64,000 bases of DNA from an uncultured Alphaproteobacteria bacterium. GTDB taxonomy: Bacteria; Pseudomonadota; Alphaproteobacteria; GCA-2731375. The first letter of the stretch is position 1; each line of letters opens with the position of its first letter. The notes beneath the pieces were generated by a model. The model ran no database searches. It was not told where the DNA came from and was given only the letters and a program-made list of their open reading frames with translations. A program made the position numbers and the translations under genes. This document shows positions 7,837 through 17,517 of this stretch, in pieces. The stretch covers positions 2,342,099-2,406,098 of the forward strand of contig CATOSZ010000003.1 in assembly GCA_951812805.1 (NCBI GenBank), read 5' to 3'.

Positions 7837-9207
7837 ATGACAGCGCGTATTCTCGTTGCCGACGACGAGCAAATGAACCTCAAGCTCCTCGAGGCGAAGC
7901 TCGGCCGCGAATATTTCACCGTAATGACGGCGGGCGACGGCGAATCGGCCCTCCTACGAGCGCAAGAGGAACGGCCCGATCTCATTCTGCTCGATGCCAT
8001 GATGCCGCGCATGGATGGATTCGAGACCTGCCGGCGCCTGAAGGCGGATCCGGAGTTGGCACACATCCCCATCGTCATTCTGACGGCGCTCACCGCGCGG
8101 GCGGACAGGGTACGCGGGCTCGAGGCGGGGGCCGACGATTTTCTCTCCAAGCCGGTGGACTACACGGCCCTGTTGGCCAGGGTTCGTTCCCTCGTACGCG
8201 CAAAGTTCGTCGCCGACGAGTTGCGTCTGCGGCTGGAGACCCGGGACGCCCTGGGCCTGGCACGGGAACCGGAATTGGATTCCGCGTCGCTTCGCGGCAG
8301 GTTGCTCGTCGTCGAGGATCGCGATATCGAGGCGGCCCGGATACGGGACGCGCTTTCCGGCGAGCATGACGTGCACCGCGTTTCACATGCGGGCGAAGAC
8401 GATATTGTCGGACTGGTCGACGACCGCGACCTCGTGGCCATCAGCCTGGCACTGCGCGAGGTCGACGGCCTGCGGCTTTGTGCCCGCCTGCGCGGCGCGG
8501 ACGCGACCCGGCGCGTCCCTGTCCTGATCCTGGTGCCCGACACGCCGGAGCAGCACCGCAGGCGCGATACCGGCCTGGAACTCGGCGTCAACGATTACGT
8601 CATGCGGCCGGCCGACCCGGCGGAACTGCGCGCCCGCGTGCGGACCCAGTTGCGCCGCCGCCGCGCGGAACAATGGTTGAGACGGCAGTATCGCCAGGGC
8701 ATGGAGCTGGCGATGACGGACAGCCTGACGGGGCTGCACAACCGGGCCTATTTCGAGGCGCATCTGGATCGCGTGCTGCGCCGCTCGGACGTGGACAAGC
8801 CTGTCGCGATGCTGCTGCTCGACGTGGATCACTTCAAGGCCGTGAACGACAGGCATGGTCATGTCGTCGGTGACGAGGTCTTGCGTGAGCTGGCACAACG
8901 CATCGAAGGCGTGCTGCGCAGTGTCGATTTGGCGGCTCGCTACGGCGGCGAGGAGTTTGTCATCGTATTGCCGGATACCGACGGCGAAACGGCCATTACC
9001 GTCGGCGAACGACTCCGTGGCGAAGTCGCCGACGTTCCTTTCACGGTATCCGGCGAGGCGGGCCGGGTGCCCGTCACCGTCTCGATCGGTATTGCCACGT
9101 CGATGGCGGACGACGGCGCCGTTTCGTTGTTACGCCGGGCCGATGTCGCCCTCTACCGGGCAAAGAACGCCGGGCGGGACAGGGTCGAGTTGCAGAGCAA
9201 AGCGTAG
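7837..9207 (+). CDS. pleD: Response regulator/diguanylate cyclase PleD
   Basis: A 456-aa REC-REC-GGDEF protein, the PleD architecture. The first receiver is complete (ADDEQ, phospho-acceptor D53 in LLDAMMPRMDG, lysine in LSKPVD). The second (about 150-270) is degenerate, with the acceptor region reading VAISLALREVDG, as in PleD where it serves as a dimerisation adaptor. The cyclase domain carries GGEEF at 370-374 and an I-site RSVD five residues upstream. It produces c-di-GMP upon phosphorylation and in Caulobacter drives the swarmer-to-stalked transition. It sits directly after divK and is almost certainly co-transcribed. Confidence 0.95.
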   Translation: MTARILVADDEQMNLKLLEAKLGREYFTVMTAGDGESALLRAQEERPDLILLDAMMPRMDGFETCRRLKADPELAHIPIVILTALTARADRVRGLEAGADDFLSKPVDYTALLARVRSLVRAKFVADELRLRLETRDALGLAREPELDSASLRGRLLVVEDRDIEAARIRDALSGEHDVHRVSHAGEDDIVGLVDDRDLVAISLALREVDGLRLCARLRGADATRRVPVLILVPDTPEQHRRRDTGLELGVNDYVMRPADPAELRARVRTQLRRRRAEQWLRRQYRQGMELAMTDSLTGLHNRAYFEAHLDRVLRRSDVDKPVAMLLLDVDHFKAVNDRHGHVVGDEVLRELAQRIEGVLRSVDLAARYGGEEFVIVLPDTDGETAITVGERLRGEVADVPFTVSGEAGRVPVTVSIGIATSMADDGAVSLLRRADVALYRAKNAGRDRVELQSKA

Positions 9208-9233
9208 AGCTGCCCGGCACGCCGCCGATTAAG

Positions 9234-11189
9234 TCAATGGATGCTATCGGATCGGGGTGGGCCGAAGCTTTCCGCGTCCCGGCTGTCGGGGATCACGCGT
9301 ACGATCGGATCGACCGTGGGGCTTTCGGTGCTGTAGCCATCGACGACACGGGCGAGAATGTTGCGAATGCCGTCGACGTCGACGGTTATGCAGGCGGCAT
9401 CCAACTCTTCCAACAGGGCGACGACCTCGGGCCAGCTCAGGGCGTGCTCCTCGGCTCGCATGATGCGGGGATGCGTCGTGCCGCTGGCATCGGTGCCGAT
9501 CAGGAGTTCTTCGAAGAGTTTCTCGCCGGGCCGTAAGCCGACGAACTGGATTTCGATATCCCCCGAGGCGTTTTCCTTGTCGCGCACTTCCAGGCCCATC
9601 AGGCGGATCATGCGGCGCGCGAGGTCGAGGACGCGGACGGGTTCTCCCATCTCCAACAGGAAGACGTCGCCGCCGGTGCCCATCGCGCCTGCTTGCAGGA
9701 CCAGGCTCGCCGCCTCGGAGATCGTCATGAAGTAGCGTGTCACATCCGGGTGCGTGACGGTGATCGGACCGCCGGCGCGGATCTGTTCACGGAAGCGCGG
9801 CACCACGGAGCCCGAGGAGCCGAGTACATTGCCGAAGCGGACCATGGTGAACCGCGTCGTCGATTGCTCGCGCGCCAAACCCTGGAGGATCAGCTCCGCC
9901 ACCCGTTTGGACGCGCCCATTACGTTCGTAGGCCGCACCGCCTTGTCGGTGGAGATCAGAACAAACGTGTCGACGCCGCTTTCGATGGCCGCTTCCGCCA
10001 GATGCTGGGTGGCGAAGATGTTGTTCCGTACGCCCTCGACCACGTTCTGCTCGACCAGGGGGACATGCTTGTAGGCGCCGGCGTGGTACACCGTGTCGAT
10101 GGCAAAGCGCCGCATGATATGGACCATCCGCCGTTTGCGGGCGGCGCTGCCGAGCAAGGCCAGAATTTCGACGGCCAATCCCTCGCTCTCGTCGAGCTGC
10201 CGCAACTCCGCCTCGATGGCGTAAAGGGCGTATTCGTTCAGATCCAGCAGGACGATGCGTCGCGGGCCGTTGCGGATGATCTGGCGGCAGAGTTCGCTGC
10301 CGATCGAGCCGCCGGCGCCACTGACCAATACCAATTTCCCGCGAATATTGCGCTCCAGCAGGTCGTGGATCGGGGGGACCGGGTCACGGCCGAGCAGATC
10401 CTCGATCTCTACTTCCTTGAGTTCGTCGACCTGCGCCTCGCCCGAAACCAGGTCCGCCAGGCCCGGCATCGTCATCATGCGGACGGGCTGGGTCTGCAGC
10501 CGCTCGACGATGTCGCGCCGGCGCGCTCGCCCCGCCGACGGCATCGCCAGCACGACGTGTTTGACCCCATAGCGCCGGACGAGGTCGGGCAGCGCGCCCG
10601 GATCCCATACGGGAATACCGTTGACGATGGTGCCTTGCAGCGCCGGATCATCGTCCAACAGGAACACCGGATTGTACTCCGGCCCGAAGCGGAGCGCGGC
10701 GATCGCCTGCACGCCTGCCTTGCCGGCGCCGTAAATGCCGATCGGCTCCTTGTCGCCGGATTCGCGGCCGAGATATTCCAGCGCCAATCGCGCGACGGCC
10801 CGGCTGCCCACCATCGCCAATACCGCCGTCATCCAGTAAATGGCCGGTACCGTGGCATCCATTGGCGGCGAGGCCAGAAGCTGTCCGGCGACGATCACCA
10901 GCAAGGCCGAAAGCATATTCGCGGCGGCGATCGTCAGCAGGAACGGGGCCCCGAGGGCGCGCAGCACCGAGCGATAGATGCCGAAGGCATGAAAGACCGG
11001 GATCGTTACGACGGCAACGATGGCGAAGACCCAGGGATCGGGAAGGGCGGCCGGAAAGGGGTGGCCGTGACGGAGCGCGACGGCGAGCCACAGGCAGATG
11101 GGCAAGCCGATGAGATCCATTGCCATCAGGATGTAGCGTTTGCGAGAACGCGGCATTCCGATGAGGCTGAGATAGGCTTGCTGTTTCAC
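9234..11189 (-). CDS. Membrane-anchored nucleoside-diphosphate-sugar 4,6-dehydratase (CapD/WbpM/FlaA1 type)
   Basis: A 651-aa polysaccharide biosynthesis protein. The N-terminal ~130 residues form about four membrane helices, followed by a CoA-binding-like/Rossmann segment (IGIYGAGKAGVQ, ~150) and the catalytic SDR domain from ~285 (LVSGAGGSIGSELCRQ). The catalytic motif is STDKAVRPTNVMGASKR, where methionine replaces the usual tyrosine, as in long WbpM/PglF-type UDP-GlcNAc 4,6-dehydratases. It likely makes a 4-keto-6-deoxy sugar for O-antigen, capsule or protein glycans. The start appears to be GTG at 11189; an internal ATG 11 residues on is possible. The nearest minus-strand gene is an SDR ending 170 nt upstream. 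Confidence 0.88.
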   Translation of the reverse strand: MKQQAYLSLIGMPRSRKRYILMAMDLIGLPICLWLAVALRHGHPFPAALPDPWVFAIVAVVTIPVFHAFGIYRSVLRALGAPFLLTIAAANMLSALLVIVAGQLLASPPMDATVPAIYWMTAVLAMVGSRAVARLALEYLGRESGDKEPIGIYGAGKAGVQAIAALRFGPEYNPVFLLDDDPALQGTIVNGIPVWDPGALPDLVRRYGVKHVVLAMPSAGRARRRDIVERLQTQPVRMMTMPGLADLVSGEAQVDELKEVEIEDLLGRDPVPPIHDLLERNIRGKLVLVSGAGGSIGSELCRQIIRNGPRRIVLLDLNEYALYAIEAELRQLDESEGLAVEILALLGSAARKRRMVHIMRRFAIDTVYHAGAYKHVPLVEQNVVEGVRNNIFATQHLAEAAIESGVDTFVLISTDKAVRPTNVMGASKRVAELILQGLAREQSTTRFTMVRFGNVLGSSGSVVPRFREQIRAGGPITVTHPDVTRYFMTISEAASLVLQAGAMGTGGDVFLLEMGEPVRVLDLARRMIRLMGLEVRDKENASGDIEIQFVGLRPGEKLFEELLIGTDASGTTHPRIMRAEEHALSWPEVVALLEELDAACITVDVDGIRNILARVVDGYSTESPTVDPIVRVIPDSRDAESFGPPRSDSIH

Positions 11190-11360
11190 TGGCCCCGGCC
11201 TTTATGGCCCGCCACATGGCAGGCTCGTACTGGGAGCCGTCGCCAGAATACAATCATCCGCCGATTGTCGTCTCGCTCCCCGATATTCCCTAAACCCGGT
11301 CCCAGCGACTGTCAACGCGCCACATGCGATGGCGTGGGCGCTGTTGCCGTGCCGCCATGG

Positions 11361-12125
11361 TCAAATATTGGCGGAATAACCCCCGTCGACGGCGATCGTG
11401 GCGCCGGTAACGAAGTCGGAAGCTCGCGAGGCCAGGAACACAGCGACACCTTCGTGGTCCTCCGGCAGGCCCCAGCGGCCGGCGGGCGTGCGGTCGAGTA
11501 CGCGCTGGTTCAACGTCGCGACTTCGCGCCGGGCGTTGACGGTAAGCTCCGTATCGATCCAGCCGGGCAACACGGCGTTCACCTGGATATTGTCCTTGGC
11601 CCAGGCGGTGGCCAGCGCCTTCGTCATCTGCACGATCCCGCCCTTGGAAGACGCGTAAGGGGCGGCGAAGGGTGCGCCGAAGAGCGACATCATCGAGCCG
11701 ATGTTGATGATCTTGCCGCCGCCGGCGTCTCGCATCGGCTCGTAGGCGGCCTGGGCACAGACGAAGGCAGCGGTGAGGTTGGTGTCCAGCACCTGGCGCC
11801 ATTCCGCGAGCGCCAGGTCCTCGGGCGGCTTGCGGATGCTCATCCCGGCGTTGTTCACCAGAATGTCGAGACGGCCAAAGCGGGAGAGCGTGGCGGAGAC
11901 CATTTCATAGCAGTCGGCCTCGTCGGTTACGTCGATGACGTGGGTCATCAGCTCGACGCCGGTCGTGGCCATTTCCTCGGCCGCGCGGGCGTTCTTCTCC
12001 TCGTTGCGCCCGGCGATGACGAGCCGTGCCCCGGCCCGGGCCATGCCCCGCGCCATGGCGAGGCCGATGCCGCCGTTGCCGCCGGTGACGATGGCGACCC
12101 GGCCGCCGAGGTCGAACAGTTCCAT
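11361..12125 (-). CDS. SDR-family oxidoreductase (KduD/gluconate-5-dehydrogenase-like)
   Basis: A 254-aa classical short-chain dehydrogenase. The cofactor motif TGGNGGIG is at ~14-21, NNAG at ~92, the catalytic Tyr-Lys are in PYASSKGG with serine in IGSMMS, and the C-terminus ends GATIAVDGGYSANI. Similar proteins reduce or oxidise sugar acids or 3-oxoacyl substrates; the substrate is not determinable. It starts 23 nt after the leuB stop on the same strand, so it may be read as the distal gene of the leucine block. Confidence 0.83.
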   Translation of the reverse strand: MELFDLGGRVAIVTGGNGGIGLAMARGMARAGARLVIAGRNEEKNARAAEEMATTGVELMTHVIDVTDEADCYEMVSATLSRFGRLDILVNNAGMSIRKPPEDLALAEWRQVLDTNLTAAFVCAQAAYEPMRDAGGGKIINIGSMMSLFGAPFAAPYASSKGGIVQMTKALATAWAKDNIQVNAVLPGWIDTELTVNARREVATLNQRVLDRTPAGRWGLPEDHEGVAVFLASRASDFVTGATIAVDGGYSANI

Positions 12126-12148
12126 GGCCGTTCGCCCGCCTACCGGAC

Positions 12149-13261
12149 CTAGGCCGCGAGTTTGTCGAGTTCGCGGACCAGGCTCTCGCCCATCACCGAG
12201 GTCGAGACCTTGGCCATGCCGGCTTCCATGATGTCGCCGGTGCGCATGCCGCCGGCCAACAGGTTATCGACGGCGTCCTCGATCAGCTTGGCGTCCTCCG
12301 AGAGGTCGAAGGAATAGCGCAGCGCCATCGCGAAACTCAGGATCATCGCGAGCGGGTTGGCCGCACCCTGGCCGGCGATGTCGGGGGCGGAGCCGTGCAC
12401 CGGCTCATAGAGCGCCTTGCGCCGGCCGGTCGCGTCCGCCGCGCCGAGGGAGGCCGACGGCAGCATGCCGAGACTGCCGGTCAGCATCGCCGCGACGTCG
12501 GACAGCAGGTCGCCGAACAGATTGTCGGTCACGATGACGTCGAACTGCTTCGGCGAGCGCACGAGCTGCATCGCGCAGTTGTCGGCATAGAGATGGTCCA
12601 TCTCGATGCCCGGGAACTCGCTGTCGCGGATATGTTGGGCTTCCTCGCGCCAGAGGATGCCCGACTCCATGACGTTGGCCTTCTCGGTCGAAGTCACCCG
12701 ACCCTGGCGCTTCTCCGCCAGTTCACAGGCGACGCGCACGACGCGGTGGATCTCGCTGGTCGTGTAGCTCTGGGTGTTGTAGCCCCGACGCTGCCCGTCG
12801 CCGAGGTCCTCGATGCCGCGCGGCTCGCCGAAGTAGATCCCGCCGGTCAGCTCGCGCACGATCATCAGGTCGAGGCCGCTCACCAGTTCCGGTTTGAGGG
12901 AGGAGGCCGAGGTCAGTGCGTCGAAGCACATGGCCGGGCGCAGGTTGGCGAACAGGTCCATGTCCTTGCGCAGGCGGAGGATGCCGCGCTCCGGCTTCTG
13001 CGCGAAGGGCAGGTCGTCCCACTTCGGGCCGCCGACGGCACCGAAGATGACGGCGTCCACACCCATTGCCTTTTCCATCGCCTCGTCCGTGATCGGCGTG
13101 CCGTGGGCGTCGATCGCGGCACCGCCGACATCGTCCTCGTCGATGCCGAAGGTGACGGCACGGCGCTTGTCCATCCAGTCGATGACCCGGCGCACCTCGC
13201 CCATGACCTCCGGTCCGATGCCGTCGCCCGGCAGCATCAAAAGCTTCCTGTTGGCGCTCAT
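12149..13261 (-). CDS. leuB: 3-isopropylmalate dehydrogenase
   Basis: A 370-aa decarboxylating dehydrogenase that oxidises 3-isopropylmalate to 2-oxoisocaproate, the third step of leucine synthesis. It shows [10 protein letters not shown] at the N-terminus, [10 protein letters not shown], the substrate-binding [14 protein letters not shown], the metal-binding [10 protein letters not shown], and [12 protein letters not shown] near the NAD site. It ends the leuC-leuD-leuB run, 37 nt after leuD. ATG at 13261 gives the full family length. Confidence 0.96.
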   Translation of the reverse strand: MSANRKLLMLPGDGIGPEVMGEVRRVIDWMDKRRAVTFGIDEDDVGGAAIDAHGTPITDEAMEKAMGVDAVIFGAVGGPKWDDLPFAQKPERGILRLRKDMDLFANLRPAMCFDALTSASSLKPELVSGLDLMIVRELTGGIYFGEPRGIEDLGDGQRRGYNTQSYTTSEIHRVVRVACELAEKRQGRVTSTEKANVMESGILWREEAQHIRDSEFPGIEMDHLYADNCAMQLVRSPKQFDVIVTDNLFGDLLSDVAAMLTGSLGMLPSASLGAADATGRRKALYEPVHGSAPDIAGQGAANPLAMILSFAMALRYSFDLSEDAKLIEDAVDNLLAGGMRTGDIMEAGMAKVSTSVMGESLVRELDKLAA

Positions 13262-13298
13262 GGTGAGCCTCCCCTCGTTCTGCGGAACCTGTCCGTAC

Positions 13299-13919
13299 CT
13301 ACTCGGCCGCGTCGTAGAGCCAGGGCTGGCCCGAGCGTTGCTTGGCCTCGAAATCGTCGATCGCCTTGTCGTGCTGCAGGGTCAGACCGATGTCGTCGAG
13401 CCCCTCCAGCAGGCAATGCCTGCGGAATGGATCGACCTCGAACGCGATCGTGCTGCCGTCCGGCCGGGTGATGGTCTGGCTTTCGAGATCGACGGTGAGG
13501 CGGGCGTTGCCGCCCTTCTCCGCGTCCCCCAACAGCTCTTCCAGTTCCTCCGGCGAGACCATGATGGGCAGCACGCCGTTCTTGAAGCAGTTGTTGAAGA
13601 AGATGTCGGCGAAGCTCGACGAGATCACGCATTTGATGCCGAAGTCGAGCAGCGCCCAAGGCGCATGCTCACGGCTGGAGCCGCAGCCGAAGTTGTCCCC
13701 GGCGACGATGATCTCGGCGCCTTTGTAGGACGCCTGGTTCAACACGAAGTCGGGATTGTCGCCGCCATCGGCGGTGTAGCGCATGTCGTTGAAGAGGAAC
13801 TTGCCGAGGCCGGAACGCTCGATCGTCTTCAGGAACTGCTTGGGAATGATCCGGTCGGTGTCGATGTTGATCATCCGCATCGGCGCCGCCGGGCTGTCGA
13901 GCTTGGTGAACTTGTCCAT
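13299..13919 (-). CDS. leuD: 3-isopropylmalate dehydratase small subunit
   Basis: A 206-aa swivelling subunit that pairs with LeuC to isomerise 2-isopropylmalate to 3-isopropylmalate. It has the family signatures [36 protein letters not shown] and LPIMV. The open frame continues upstream but the ATG at 13919, preceded by GGGAGGAAG, gives the standard length and sits 11 nt after the leuC stop. Confidence 0.96.
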   Translation of the reverse strand: MDKFTKLDSPAAPMRMINIDTDRIIPKQFLKTIERSGLGKFLFNDMRYTADGGDNPDFVLNQASYKGAEIIVAGDNFGCGSSREHAPWALLDFGIKCVISSSFADIFFNNCFKNGVLPIMVSPEELEELLGDAEKGGNARLTVDLESQTITRPDGSTIAFEVDPFRRHCLLEGLDDIGLTLQHDKAIDDFEAKQRSGQPWLYDAAE

Positions 13920-13930
13920 GTCTTCCTCCC

Positions 13931-15346
13931 TCAGCCGAGATCGCGAACGTCGGCCAGATGGCCTTCGACGGCCGCGGCCGCCGCCATCGCCGGGCTCACC
14001 AGATGGGTGCGGCCGCCGAAGCCTTGCCGGCCCTCGAAGTTGCGGTTCGAGGTCGAGGCGCAACGCTCGCCCGGCTCCAGCCGGTCGTCGTTCATCGCCA
14101 GGCACATGGAGCAGCCGGGCTCGCGCCACTCGAAGCCGGCCTCGACCAGGATGCGGTCCAGGCCCTCGCTTTCCGCCTGGCTCTTCACCAGGCCGGAGCC
14201 CGGGACGACCATGGCGTTCACGTGCCCCGCGACCTTGCGGCCCTTGGCGATTTCGGCGGCGGCGCGAATGTCCTCGATCCGCCCGTTGGTGCAGGAGCCG
14301 ATGAAGACCCGGTCGATCTTGATGTCGGTCAACGCCATGCCGGCCTCGAGGCCCATGTAGTTCAGCGCCCGGGTGATCGAGTCCTTGCGGTCCTCGTCCG
14401 GCGCGTCGTTCGGGTTCGGCACCGAACCGGTGATCGGCAGCACGTTCTCCGGGCTGGTGCCCCAGGTGACATGCGGGACGATCTCGGCCGCGTTGATTGT
14501 GACCTCGGTGTCGTAGGTCGCCCCTTCGTCGCTCGGCAGGCTCAGCCAGTATTCCGCCGCGCGCTCGAAATCGGCGCCCGTCGGCGACATCGCCAGGCCG
14601 CGCATATAGTCGACCGTCGTCTGGTCCGGCGCGATCAGGCCGGCCCGCGCGCCGCCCTCGATCGTCATGTTGCAGACCGTCATCCGGCCTTCCATTGAGA
14701 GGGCGCGGATCGCCGGGCCGCTGTACTCGATGACATGGCCGGTGCCGCCCGCGGTGCCGATCTTGCCGATGATCGCCAGGATCAGGTCCTTCGCGGTGCA
14801 GCCGGGGGGCAGGTCGCTCTCGACATTGATGCGCATGTTTTTGGAACGGCGCTGGATCAACGTCTGTGTCGCCAGCACATGCTCGACCTCGGAGGTGCCG
14901 ATGCCGAAGGCCAGCGCGCCGAAGGCGCCGTGGGTCGCCGTGTGGCTGTCGCCGCAGACGATGGTGTTGCCGGGCTGGGTGAAGCCTTGCTCCGGGCCGA
15001 TGATGTGCACGATGCCCTGGCGGGGATCGTTCATCTCGAAGAGCTGGACGCCGAACTCCTCGCAGTTGCGGGTCAGCGTCTCGACCTGCAGGCGCGCCTC
15101 GTCGTCCAGAATCTGCGAGACGCCGCCGCTGCGCTCCGTCGTCGGCACGTTATGGTCGGCGACGGCGAGCGTGCCGTCGGTCCGGCGCACCTTGCGACCG
15201 GCGGTCCGCAAGCCTTCGAAAGCCTGGGCGCTGGTGACTTCGTGCACCAGATGCCGGTCGATATAGAGCACACAGAAGCCATCGTCGCGCTCGTGCACGA
15301 GGTGGCTGTCCCAGATCTTGTCGTAAAGCGTACGCGGCGTGGCCAT
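13931..15346 (-). CDS. leuC: 3-isopropylmalate dehydratase large subunit
   Basis: A 471-aa aconitase-family protein carrying the [4Fe-4S] cluster. The opening [12 protein letters not shown] and [50 protein letters not shown], and the cluster ligands in IGSCTNGR and ...GCSMCLAMN are all visible. It forms the isomerase with LeuD. It begins 67 nt after rplS in the same direction, an alphaproteobacterial arrangement that puts leucine genes behind a ribosomal/tRNA-modification operon. Confidence 0.96.
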   Translation of the reverse strand: MATPRTLYDKIWDSHLVHERDDGFCVLYIDRHLVHEVTSAQAFEGLRTAGRKVRRTDGTLAVADHNVPTTERSGGVSQILDDEARLQVETLTRNCEEFGVQLFEMNDPRQGIVHIIGPEQGFTQPGNTIVCGDSHTATHGAFGALAFGIGTSEVEHVLATQTLIQRRSKNMRINVESDLPPGCTAKDLILAIIGKIGTAGGTGHVIEYSGPAIRALSMEGRMTVCNMTIEGGARAGLIAPDQTTVDYMRGLAMSPTGADFERAAEYWLSLPSDEGATYDTEVTINAAEIVPHVTWGTSPENVLPITGSVPNPNDAPDEDRKDSITRALNYMGLEAGMALTDIKIDRVFIGSCTNGRIEDIRAAAEIAKGRKVAGHVNAMVVPGSGLVKSQAESEGLDRILVEAGFEWREPGCSMCLAMNDDRLEPGERCASTSNRNFEGRQGFGGRTHLVSPAMAAAAAVEGHLADVRDLG

Positions 15347-15412
15347 GGCGACGCGGTCCCTCCCTGGTCTGGTCGTGATTGTCTGCGAAGCGGCCCCGGG
15401 TGGGGCCTTCGC

Positions 15413-15814
15413 TCAGGCCTTGGCGCCCTGCTTGGCGCGCCGGCCGGTTCCCTTGTGATCCTGTTTTTCGGCGATGCGGGCCCGCTTGCCGGTGCGCCCG
15501 CGCAGGTAATAGAGCTTGGCCCGGCGCACCCGGCCGCGGCGCATCACCTCGATCTTCTCCAAACGCGGCGAATAGAGCGGGAAGACGCGCTCGACGCCTT
15601 CGCCGTAGCTGATCTTGCGCACCGTGAAGCCCGAGTTCAGGCCGGCCCGCTTCAAACCGATGCAGACGCCCTCGAAGACCTGCACCCGCTCGCGCGTGCC
15701 CTCGACCACGCGGACGTGGACGCGGACGGTGTCGCCCGGGCCGAAGTCCGGGATCTCCTTGCCCTCGACCAGTTTCGCGGTCTGGTCGCGTTCGAATTGC
15801 TCCAACAACGTCAT
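15413..15814 (-). CDS. rplS: 50S ribosomal protein L19
   Basis: A 133-aa ribosomal protein located at the 30S-50S interface. Family segments are [29 protein letters not shown] and [19 protein letters not shown]. It carries a lysine/arginine-rich C-terminal extension beyond the core. Its ATG overlaps the trmD stop by 4 nt (ATGA), the classical rpsP-rimM-trmD-rplS operon. Confidence 0.97.
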   Translation of the reverse strand: MTLLEQFERDQTAKLVEGKEIPDFGPGDTVRVHVRVVEGTRERVQVFEGVCIGLKRAGLNSGFTVRKISYGEGVERVFPLYSPRLEKIEVMRRGRVRRAKLYYLRGRTGKRARIAEKQDHKGTGRRAKQGAKA

Positions 15815-16566
15815 CTGTCCGTTCCTCGCGTCTGCCGCGACGCCTCTTCCCGCCGTTGCCAGAGATCCGGCCGGCGGGTCCGCGTCGCCTCTTCCGCCTG
15901 GTCCTGGCGCCAGGCTTCGATCCGTTCATGATGTCCCGACAGCAGAACCGCCGGCACTTCGCGTCCCTCCCAGGCCTGGGGGCGCGTGTAATGGGGGTAC
16001 TCGAGCAGCCCCCCCGAAAAACTTTCCTCCACCAGCGCATCCGGATCGCCGATGACGCCCGGCAGCATCCGGACGATCGCATCGATCAAACAGAGCGCGG
16101 CCGGCTCCCCGCCCGAGAGGACGAAGTCGCCGATCGAAACCTCGATCACGTCGCGGGCCTCCAGCACACGCTGGTCGATGCCCTCGAAGCGCCCACAAAC
16201 GACGATCAGCCCCGGCTCACCGGCAAACCCGCGAACCCGGTCCTGGGTCAGCGGCATACCGCGCGGCGTCATGCACACGAGCGGCGGTACGCTGGACAAC
16301 GCCGCCCGCGCTTGATCACGGGTGGCATCGATCGCGTCCGCCAGAACATCCGGTCGCATGACCATGCCGGGACCCCCGCCAAATGGCGAGTCGTCCACAG
16401 AGCGGTGTTTATCGCTTGCAAAGTCGCGAATGTCCACTGTTTCCAGGCGCCAAAGATCCCTTTCCAGCCCTTTTCCGGCGAGCGAAGCGCCGAGCGGGCC
16501 CGGAAACATCTCCGGAAACAGGGTGAGGGCCCAGACCTGCCAGGGGACCGATGCGGGCGCCCTCAT
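15811..16566 (-). CDS. trmD: tRNA (guanine-37-N1)-methyltransferase
   Basis: A 251-aa SPOUT-class enzyme that methylates G37 next to the anticodon of tRNAs reading CCN, CUN and CGG and so prevents frameshifting. Seen: [10 protein letters not shown] near the N-terminus, [13 protein letters not shown], the knot region [13 protein letters not shown], and [18 protein letters not shown] at 16566 overlaps the rimM stop by 4 nt and the 3' end overlaps rplS by 4 nt, indicating tight translational coupling. Confidence 0.96.
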   Translation of the reverse strand: MRAPASVPWQVWALTLFPEMFPGPLGASLAGKGLERDLWRLETVDIRDFASDKHRSVDDSPFGGGPGMVMRPDVLADAIDATRDQARAALSSVPPLVCMTPRGMPLTQDRVRGFAGEPGLIVVCGRFEGIDQRVLEARDVIEVSIGDFVLSGGEPAALCLIDAIVRMLPGVIGDPDALVEESFSGGLLEYPHYTRPQAWEGREVPAVLLSGHHERIEAWRQDQAEEATRTRRPDLWQRREEASRQTRGTDR

Positions 16567-17081
16567 GGCGCGGCCTCGATCGCCGCGATATCGAGGCCGA
16601 CGAAGCCGCCCTCCACGTCGACCACCGGCACCGCCTCGCGGGTGAAGGGCACCATCTCCAGGCGGCCGTCGGGCGTGCGGTATTCGAGAATGTCGCCGGC
16701 GCCGAAGTCGTAGAGCGCCCGCACGATCCCGAGCTCGCCACCCGCCGCGTCGCGCACCGCGAGGCCGATCAGGTCGGCGTGATAGAAGGTCTCGTCTTCG
16801 GGCGCCGGCAGGCGGTCGCGATCGACGAACAGCTTGACACCGTTCAGCGCCTCGGCCGCGGCGCGGTCGCCGATGCCCTCGATTTGCGCCACGATCATGC
16901 CTTCCTTGCGTCGTTCCTTGACGCGAAGCCGCCATTCGCGACCCCGCGCGTCGCGCAAGGGGCCGTAGGCCGCGATATCCTCGGGCACTTCGGTGTGGCA
17001 GCGCACGCGGACGTCGCCGCGCAGCCCATGGGGGGCGCCTATGACGGCGAGGCAGACCGCGTTGGCCTCGCGTTCGGCCAT
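16563..17081 (-). CDS. rimM: Ribosome maturation factor RimM
   Basis: A 172-aa two-domain protein (RimM N-domain plus PRC barrel) that assists maturation of the 30S head by binding S19. It shows [42 protein letters not shown] and a C-terminal [11 protein letters not shown]...[12 protein letters not shown]. The ATG at 17081 is the start of similarity although the frame is open further upstream. It lies 34 nt after rpsP and overlaps trmD by 4 nt. Confidence 0.94.
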   Translation of the reverse strand: MAEREANAVCLAVIGAPHGLRGDVRVRCHTEVPEDIAAYGPLRDARGREWRLRVKERRKEGMIVAQIEGIGDRAAAEALNGVKLFVDRDRLPAPEDETFYHADLIGLAVRDAAGGELGIVRALYDFGAGDILEYRTPDGRLEMVPFTREAVPVVDVEGGFVGLDIAAIEAAP

Positions 17082-17115
17082 GATCGTCGCCCCTTGTCCA
17101 TGGGCCGGGCGGGCG

Positions 17116-17472
17116 TCAGCCCTCGGCGCCTTCGGCCGCGGCCTCCGCCGCCGCGTCGAGACGCGCCTGGGCCTTGGCCTTGGGCTTCGATTTCTGCGGG
17201 TTGTTGCGCTGGGCCGGCATCGGGATGATTTCGGCATGGCCGAGGAAGCGGGCCACCCGGTCGGTCGGCTGGGCGCCCTTCTCGAGCCAGTAGCGGACGC
17301 GCTCTTCCTGCAGGTTGATGCGGTCGGCATGGTCCTTCGGCAACAGCGGGTCGTAGGTGCCGACACGCTCGATGAAGCGGCCGTCGCGCGGCGAACGGCT
17401 GTCCGCGACGACGATGCGGTAGTGCGGGCGCTTCTTGGCGCCGCCTCGGGCCAAACGGATCTTCAGGGTCAT
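17116..17472 (-). CDS. rpsP: 30S ribosomal protein S16
   Basis: A 118-aa primary-binding 30S protein. It opens with [29 protein letters not shown] and contains [11 protein letters not shown] and [16 protein letters not shown]. The tail after ~85 is a lysine/alanine-rich extension, usual in alphaproteobacteria. It follows ffh by 45 nt and leads into rimM. Confidence 0.97.
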   Translation of the reverse strand: MTLKIRLARGGAKKRPHYRIVVADSRSPRDGRFIERVGTYDPLLPKDHADRINLQEERVRYWLEKGAQPTDRVARFLGHAEIIPMPAQRNNPQKSKPKAKAQARLDAAAEAAAEGAEG

Positions 17473-17517
17473 GGTTCGCGGTCCTTCTCTATAGACGTCG
17501 GGTGTCGGCCGTCCCGC

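Noticed and set aside
9693..12152. An 819-codon plus-strand frame opposite the nucleotide-sugar dehydratase and SDR
   Set aside because: It is the complement of two well-supported minus-strand genes and has the R/D/H-rich composition of a shadow frame.
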